Shown: in pieces, positions 58,539 through 64,000 of the stretch | Numbering within the stretch: position 1 is the first letter of the stretch | How the letters are laid out: the number at the start of each line of letters is the position of its first letter | DNA from: Streblospio benedicti | Lineage: Eukaryota > Annelida > Polychaeta > Spionida > Spionidae | Length of the DNA: 64,000 bases | Reading direction: 5' to 3' | Assembly (NCBI GenBank): GCA_019095985.1 | Contig: CM032659.1 | Coordinates: 9,424,936-9,488,935 of the forward strand | Notes under the pieces: generated by a model | What the model saw: only the letters and a program-made list of their open reading frames with translations | What the model was told of the DNA's origin: nothing | Database searches by the model: none | Position numbers and translations under genes: made by a program

Positions 58539-58971
58539 CACATTAAAATTATCAAATATTAATTTTTGTAAATTAGCACCAATTTTTTCTATATGAAAGT
58601 GCACTGTTTTGAGCTGTTAAGTATGAAAGTTGACTTGAAATTCAGCACATGTTATACCTGCTTTGCTATATTATACAGCTAGGTATGGATATAAAAATCA
58701 GGAGACAGAAGTGAATATAAATAATAAACTGTGTGAAGAACATAAATGACTAACCATATATATATATCGACTAACCATATAACCAAACACATCTAGTCAT
58801 AGACATGAATATGTCTGGTATTTAGTGTTTTTCTGTCTTTGTGTATGAATAAAAGTTTTCAACGTTATATAAAGATCTGTGATTCATGCGATTTCACAAT
58901 GGTCTTCATAAGCGATTATTTTCTTACATAGAATGTTTGACCTTGAATATATGTTCATTACCCATGCTGTA

Positions 58972-59146
58972 CAGTAGAACCTCCAATTATAACCATCTCT
59001 ATAAAGAGACAACCTCTATAATAAGATCCCGGGATAAGATCATTTCTCACCCCAAACATCTCATCAAAGAGATCTGAGTGAACCTACATAAGACCACCTC
59101 TATTGGGGCCAGCTCGTGGGTGGTGTTAATAGAGAGGTTCTACTCT
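58972..59146 (+). mobile_element. MITE copy 36, near full length
   Basis: 175 bp, CAGTAGAACCTCCAATTATA to AGAGAGGTTCTACTC. Confidence 0.87.
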
Positions 59147-61093
59147 ACTGAAAACCCGAGCCATGATTTGATCATTACAGTCAGATGGTTTCAAGAAAAA
59201 TATCTTTTTAATAGTTATCGTCTATATCAAAACTTTTCCTAAGTTTATAATTTTTTCGCAGTTGTTTCAAGGTTTTGAACTAGTTTAAGAAAGATTAATA
59301 CTTTGTTATGTAATTACATTGATAGTGAATATTATTGATGAATTTGTAGGAATGTACTCATAGTTCTCAGAAGTATGAAGACCAAATTTTGTAATACAAA
59401 AGATATTCATTGCAAAAAGTAAATTTGAAAATTTGATATGCAAAGATGCATAGATGCTTTTAATTGAACAACATACAAACATTCAATAGATTTGATTTTG
59501 GCTATGAGTGGAAAGTGAAAACACCAAATCATTGCATTGATTCTTTTTTGCAACTTACAAATTGAAATTATATTGTAAGAATTGAATAGGAAAAGAAAAA
59601 GAATAGTAACGATTGGCACATAAATACAAATATGACAAAAAACACACTTCTTTTGACCAGTCAGTAGAATGATTAAGATAATCCATCATTTTAATGACAT
59701 TTTCTAACAAATCAGAGACACATGTAGTCTGTTGCATCTTTTGTTAATTTACTTTTTGTTGTTGTTTAATTACTGACCAGTCAATGCGTCCTTCTTCTGA
59801 AAAGACATAACGTCTGACCAATGTTGGCGGGATGCCAAATCCTTGTGGTAGAGCGGTCACTTTCACTTTCTGATGTGACATTGAAATTTCACTAAAGATA
59901 CAATGACCGATTTTGTTGAAATCACCCTCGTTGTGGGAGGTTTAGGTCATGAGAAAGAACTAGGTCAGGGATGGTTAAAATTTGGCTAATCTTTTTAAGT
60001 GCAAGATTTTTTATACAACTCTTTCTTTCAAACTCTCTCTTATATTGAAAAAAACCCATTTTAATGACTTACACTAATAATATATTTCTGCTTTTTTGTA
60101 CCGCCCAATGTTGATTTAAAATTTTTTGGGGTTGAAGTAGAGAAATAAAAGTGTTATCATATGGCATTCATGTGTAATATATGTTTTCACTTGACCAACC
60201 ACGAGACGTCCCCTATAGCTCATGGCACAATAGATGACCGATAACATAAGGTATTGAAAAGAAAAATCTAATCAAAATAAAAAAACAGACATTGTTGATA
60301 TATCTTATCGAAAAGAAAGACAAAAATCTTAAAATAATGCATTGAAAATAAACAATATCACAGACGGAGAAAAATGTCCATAAAATAAGACATTGTTGAG
60401 AAGAATTTAATCTAAAACAAAAATAGAATGTCCATTGTCAGCAATGGTCAAAAGATTCAAAGGATGAAACTGATATTTTATGGGCAGACGTCACTTTGAA
60501 GAAATAAATCCATTACTTTTAATGGTGGTCAAAATGGGATGTTTAATTTTCATCCTGGACTTGGCAAATTGTGATTTAAAGTTCACAAATTAGGGACATT
60601 GACCATTCGGAGAAAGGTTCATTTAACATTAAATGCTGGTCATTTTAGAAATGCTTCTTTTGATATGAATTAAATGGATTTTTTTCTTGATTAAGAAAGT
60701 TCAAATTTTTACATTGAAGATCTAATTTATTTGTAATGATCTATCATAGATTTTTGATGAATTATATATTGCCCTCTATTTTTTTTACATCAATTCTTTT
60801 TCAAATCAACTTTTATATCTTTACAAAATCTAGAATTGAAAGACAGACAATTTTATAATCCAAACATCTGCTTAATTAATGAAATAAAATCTTATCGTTT
60901 GATCTGCTAATGAATCATGCACACATGGCAAACAGAGATTGAAAATAAATGAGAAAAAAGCAAGGAAAAAGCTCAACCAGATCATTTTTTCAATGATTAC
61001 TGCCTAATTAGCAGTGTTATGATTAGTTATTATTCTGTGTCTGCGTGTCCCAGACATTCCGTCTCCGATGGACATCTGCCATTAATCATTGTA

Positions 61094-61272
61094 CAGTGCA
61101 ACCTTCCAATAATACCATCTATATCAAGAGACCACCTCTATAATAAGACCCCTGTTTTGTGGTCCCAAACCTTCATATAGAGACTACCACAAACTTCCAT
61201 ACAGAGGCCATCTCCCTAATGAGACCATATGAGGGCAGTGGCATGGGTGGTCTTAATAGATAGGTTCTGCTG
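61094..61272 (+). mobile_element. MITE copy 37, TA-flanked
   Basis: 179 bp, CAGTGCAACCTTCCAATAAT to GATAGGTTCTGCTG, with TA on both sides. Confidence 0.87.
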
Positions 61273-62862
61273 TACTGCCATTTTCATATTGCAGTTATAA
61301 TTAGTATTCATGGATTTTGTCAAAAAATGGTATGACTCAGTTTGATGATTTGCAGTCATGGTGCCAGTCAAATTCTGTTGTAACGAACGTGAAAGTTTTG
61401 CTGTTAGATCGAAAAAGTATTTCTAATGGTTTTCCATCGAGCACCATTTTAGTTTTTACTACTTATGTATGATTTCTAAAAAATGGAAATATTTGAAAAA
61501 TAGCTGCCTTGTGGGTATATGAGAAACTACAAACAAAAGCATGCCCTTTTAACAACTTTTAAAGTTGTGTCTGACGAAAATCTACTGACAAAATTAAATC
61601 ACAATACATTCAAAACATTCAGAAAATATCCTGTATTTCGACGTACGAAAACAGCATCACCGAAGCCCAGTGGTCATCTCTGAGTAATGAATAGTGCTGC
61701 TATTGCAGTCTAGAATAAAGTCTAATATAAGCTCAAATTTACTAACAACATTTAATCAAACTACAATCAAAATGTTGAAAAAAGATCCACGATTTCGTAT
61801 TACAAAAACACTAGTACATCTGACCATTAATCACCCAACCTGCAAGAGCAGTTAAAAATAACACCATCTCGCGTCCGGCTAATGTCTTCTATTGTTCCAA
61901 ATGAGAGTGATTTTTGTCTAATCACCAGAATTACACCAACAAATGTGCCACACTGTTCATTAGCATCTGTCGCCTGGTTTTTGCTCCTGGCGATTTGTCG
62001 CGATGCAGCCGTCCAGGCTGGTTTTGGTCACTTGTCTGTGGATAGGAAAAAAAATGGTTTTGTTTAGGAAAAACTCATCAATGTAAAAGCCCAATATTAT
62101 GAGTCATTGTTGAAAATGCAACGGTATATGGTGATTTACTTTGACATCTCAGTATTGTCAATCTTTGATAATATGTAAGTGAGCGTTTTATTATTGTTTG
62201 CTTTATACCGTTTCGAGGTGTCCGTCAATTATGCCAAGCTCTATCTTTACAAACTGCAATGTATATGTCATTTAGTAGCACAGGCTTGAAATAGTTCTCT
62301 GAATGAAGGACAGTCCAGGCAGAAAAGTTTCTATTGTAGCAATAGGTTATACCTTTGTGTGTCATCGAGAAGTTTCTTTTACATGCACCTGAACCAATCC
62401 CCCAGATGAGAGATGACTCTGTCAAGAAACGTCTATTGCAATAGTAGGTTAACCCAGACGTCCCTAAGTTTTGGGACAGGGACAGCTTAAATATACTGTT
62501 ATCTGTCTTGGGTTGACTGATCGCCATTACTTCTCCAAAACTATGTCAACATTTGCTCAAACCTTCGCATCGGTAAAAATTTGTCCAAGTTTTTCTACAT
62601 GACAGATGCCACCAATACAAATATATGATGTTATAATCTGATCCTTCCTACCAGCAAGCTATGCAAAACCAGAGAAGTCCTGCTAAACTAATGCTCAATG
62701 CTCAAATCTTTACAGTTATCTGTCATACAAAGATATATACGATAATTAATGGACTGTTAACACCATTCAAAGAACATTTTTGTCTTGCTATGTTTTCTTT
62801 CAACCAGCTGTATAACACCCTGGTAATGCAACCTACATAAAACCACAGAATGCACAAACTAA

Positions 62863-63156
62863 AGTAGAAGCTCCAATTAAGATAGATTAAGAATAGACCA
62901 CCTTTATAGAAAAATCATTTTTTAAGTGCCAATCCTTTATAAAGGTACAGCTGTCAACCTTTGTAAAGAGTTGAAGTCAGTCCGTCAATCATATCTATCC
63001 CATCAATCAATCAATCAATCAACCAAATCCTAGATTTATTTTGACATGCCCTAATTATTCCTCAATTTGAGGGTGTGGCATTTTAATAGAGGTCTAATTT
63101 TTTCTTTCTCCTTCTTGTCTCCATGAAATTACTAATATTAATAGAGAGGCTCTATA
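62863..63156 (+). mobile_element. MITE copy 38, split by a nested insertion
   Basis: The 5' part (AGTAGAAGCTCCAATTAAG to AAGTCAGTCCGT, ~62863-62984) and the 3' part (TTAATAGAGAGGCTCTATAG, from ~63137) are separated by ~150 bases containing the (GATT)n-tailed repeat. Confidence 0.75.
63000..63079 (-). repeat. (GATT)n-tailed repeat nested in a MITE
   Basis: Reverse complement of 15534-15614, with the tandem ATCA tail at 63002-63021 and the shared body ending GAGGGTGTGGC. It must have inserted after the surrounding MITE. Confidence 0.75.
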
Positions 63157-63775
63157 GTATTAATCATGTCTATCAGCAATCGTCGCAATGATCCTGTCAG
63201 ATTGTCGTATATTTTGCCTCCCACACCCTGTTATTTCCGTCATATGCTGACATCCCACTGGGTGTTTACCTATAAAATGGGACATCGATATCGCAGATTT
63301 TTGCTAAATATCCAGCTTTTTGGTGACATTTACGTCATACGAATTGGAAAAAACAGACATGGCGTTATTCTCTGGTGAAAGAAGGAGACAAATCGATGTC
63401 AATCAGGGAAACGTGATTGGCAGATGAATATAGACGCTTAATCGGCGTTTAGCTACGGGACATGTTTGCAAAATCAGTAATGATAGATGGATCATATACG
63501 ATATAAAATGACTAAAATTTATTATCATCTGGATTGTCAAGCTCATCAGAGGATTAATTCATGCCTGTGTTGATATATTCGAGATAGTTATGATGATGGA
63601 CTCGTATGTTGGTGTTATGACTGTCGCTGAGTCCCAAAGATATGAAACAAAGCAAACAATGATAGAGCATTAGTCTATATTGTGACAAGTGGGGAAAAAA
63701 GATTCTTGGGTTAGCAATTGCACCACTTTTTAACACTGTCTATCATTATTATGAAGTGTACAGAGTTAGACAATA

Positions 63776-63860
63776 CAGTAGAACCACTATTAAGACCACC
63801 CTTGGGTCTGGCCGCAAGTGGTCTCATTTGTAGAGGTGGTCTTAATTGGAGGTTCTACTG
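63776..63860 (-). mobile_element. MITE copy 39, 85-bp deletion form with perfect ends
   Basis: CAGTAGAACC to GAGGTTCTACTG with TA at 63774-63775 and 63861-63862. Almost half the consensus is missing, yet both termini are intact, so this short form may itself have transposed. Confidence 0.9.
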
Positions 63861-64000
63861 TACATTGCATTACAGATAAGACCTTTGAAAAGGTTGAAAA
63901 ATCAAACAACAATCAGTTAATTGAACAATGATGCCTAAGACTTTATTGACATACAGTTTTTAATATTATAGTTACATATGTACAGAAATCTTGCACTATA

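Larger units (their letters stand above)
56445..64000 (+). other. Kinase intron 4, running off the window
   Basis: No PQNIL- or DFG-encoding exon was recognised on either strand to the end of the window, so this intron exceeds 7.5 kb. It contains the inverted hammerhead-like pair, further MITEs, a nested repeat and otherwise anonymous AT-rich sequence (notably 59150-61090 and 61280-62860). Confidence 0.65.

Noticed and set aside
62225-62527. 100-codon minus-strand frame with an internal repeat (YYCNRRF / YCYNRNF)
   Set aside because: The repeat is a ~50-bp DNA duplication, and no family or splice context supports a protein.

Overview
This is an AT-rich, intron-rich metazoan nuclear window. 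Marine invertebrate is my inference, from an intronless BTB-Kelch gene, introns of up to about 30 kb, abundant small DNA transposons and tRNA-derived repeats. The species cannot be named from the sequence. Positions 12208-12307 are a 100-N assembly gap.

Layout. (1) 1-5 kb: no convincing gene; a foldback repeat at 2007-2155 and a possible solo LTR at 3943-4343. (2) 5095-6772: a single-exon BTB-BACK-Kelch gene on the plus strand whose reading frame breaks once, near 6208-6216. (3) 7.8-8.9 kb: degenerate protein-like modules on the minus strand. (4) 9.8-11.9 kb: a compact two-exon minus-strand gene of 125 residues, with a C-terminal segment resembling the start of Crypton-derived DUF3504 proteins. 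It sits among three long hairpins. A possible tiny secreted peptide lies on the other strand. (5) 12.3-18.4 kb: repeat-rich spacer with a LINE reverse-transcriptase fragment, a duplicated non-coding block and a (GATT)n-tailed repeat. (6) 18.5-64 kb: the 5' half of a DRAK/STK17-type serine/threonine kinase gene on the plus strand. It has a CRE/ETS-bearing promoter region, exon 1 at 19115-19218, a ~29.9 kb first intron, exon 2 at 49145-49230, exon 3 at 49644-49770 and exon 4 at 56306-56444. Exon 4 ends at the catalytic-loop HLDVK; the rest of the kinase lies beyond the window.

The kinase introns are packed with about forty copies, full or partial, of one short TA-flanked inverted-repeat element with termini like CAGTAGAACCTC, in both orientations. 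I saw none upstream of about 20.5 kb. The most unusual features are at the kinase exon borders. Exon 3 is preceded by a second copy of its 3' splice site plus exon head, and exon 4 by two more. Exon 2 has a duplicated 5' splice site exactly 36 nt downstream that stays open in frame. An inverted pair of hammerhead-like motifs, as in Penelope-like elements, follows exon 4.

The genes show no sign of a shared pathway. The window looks like three unrelated loci separated by repeats.
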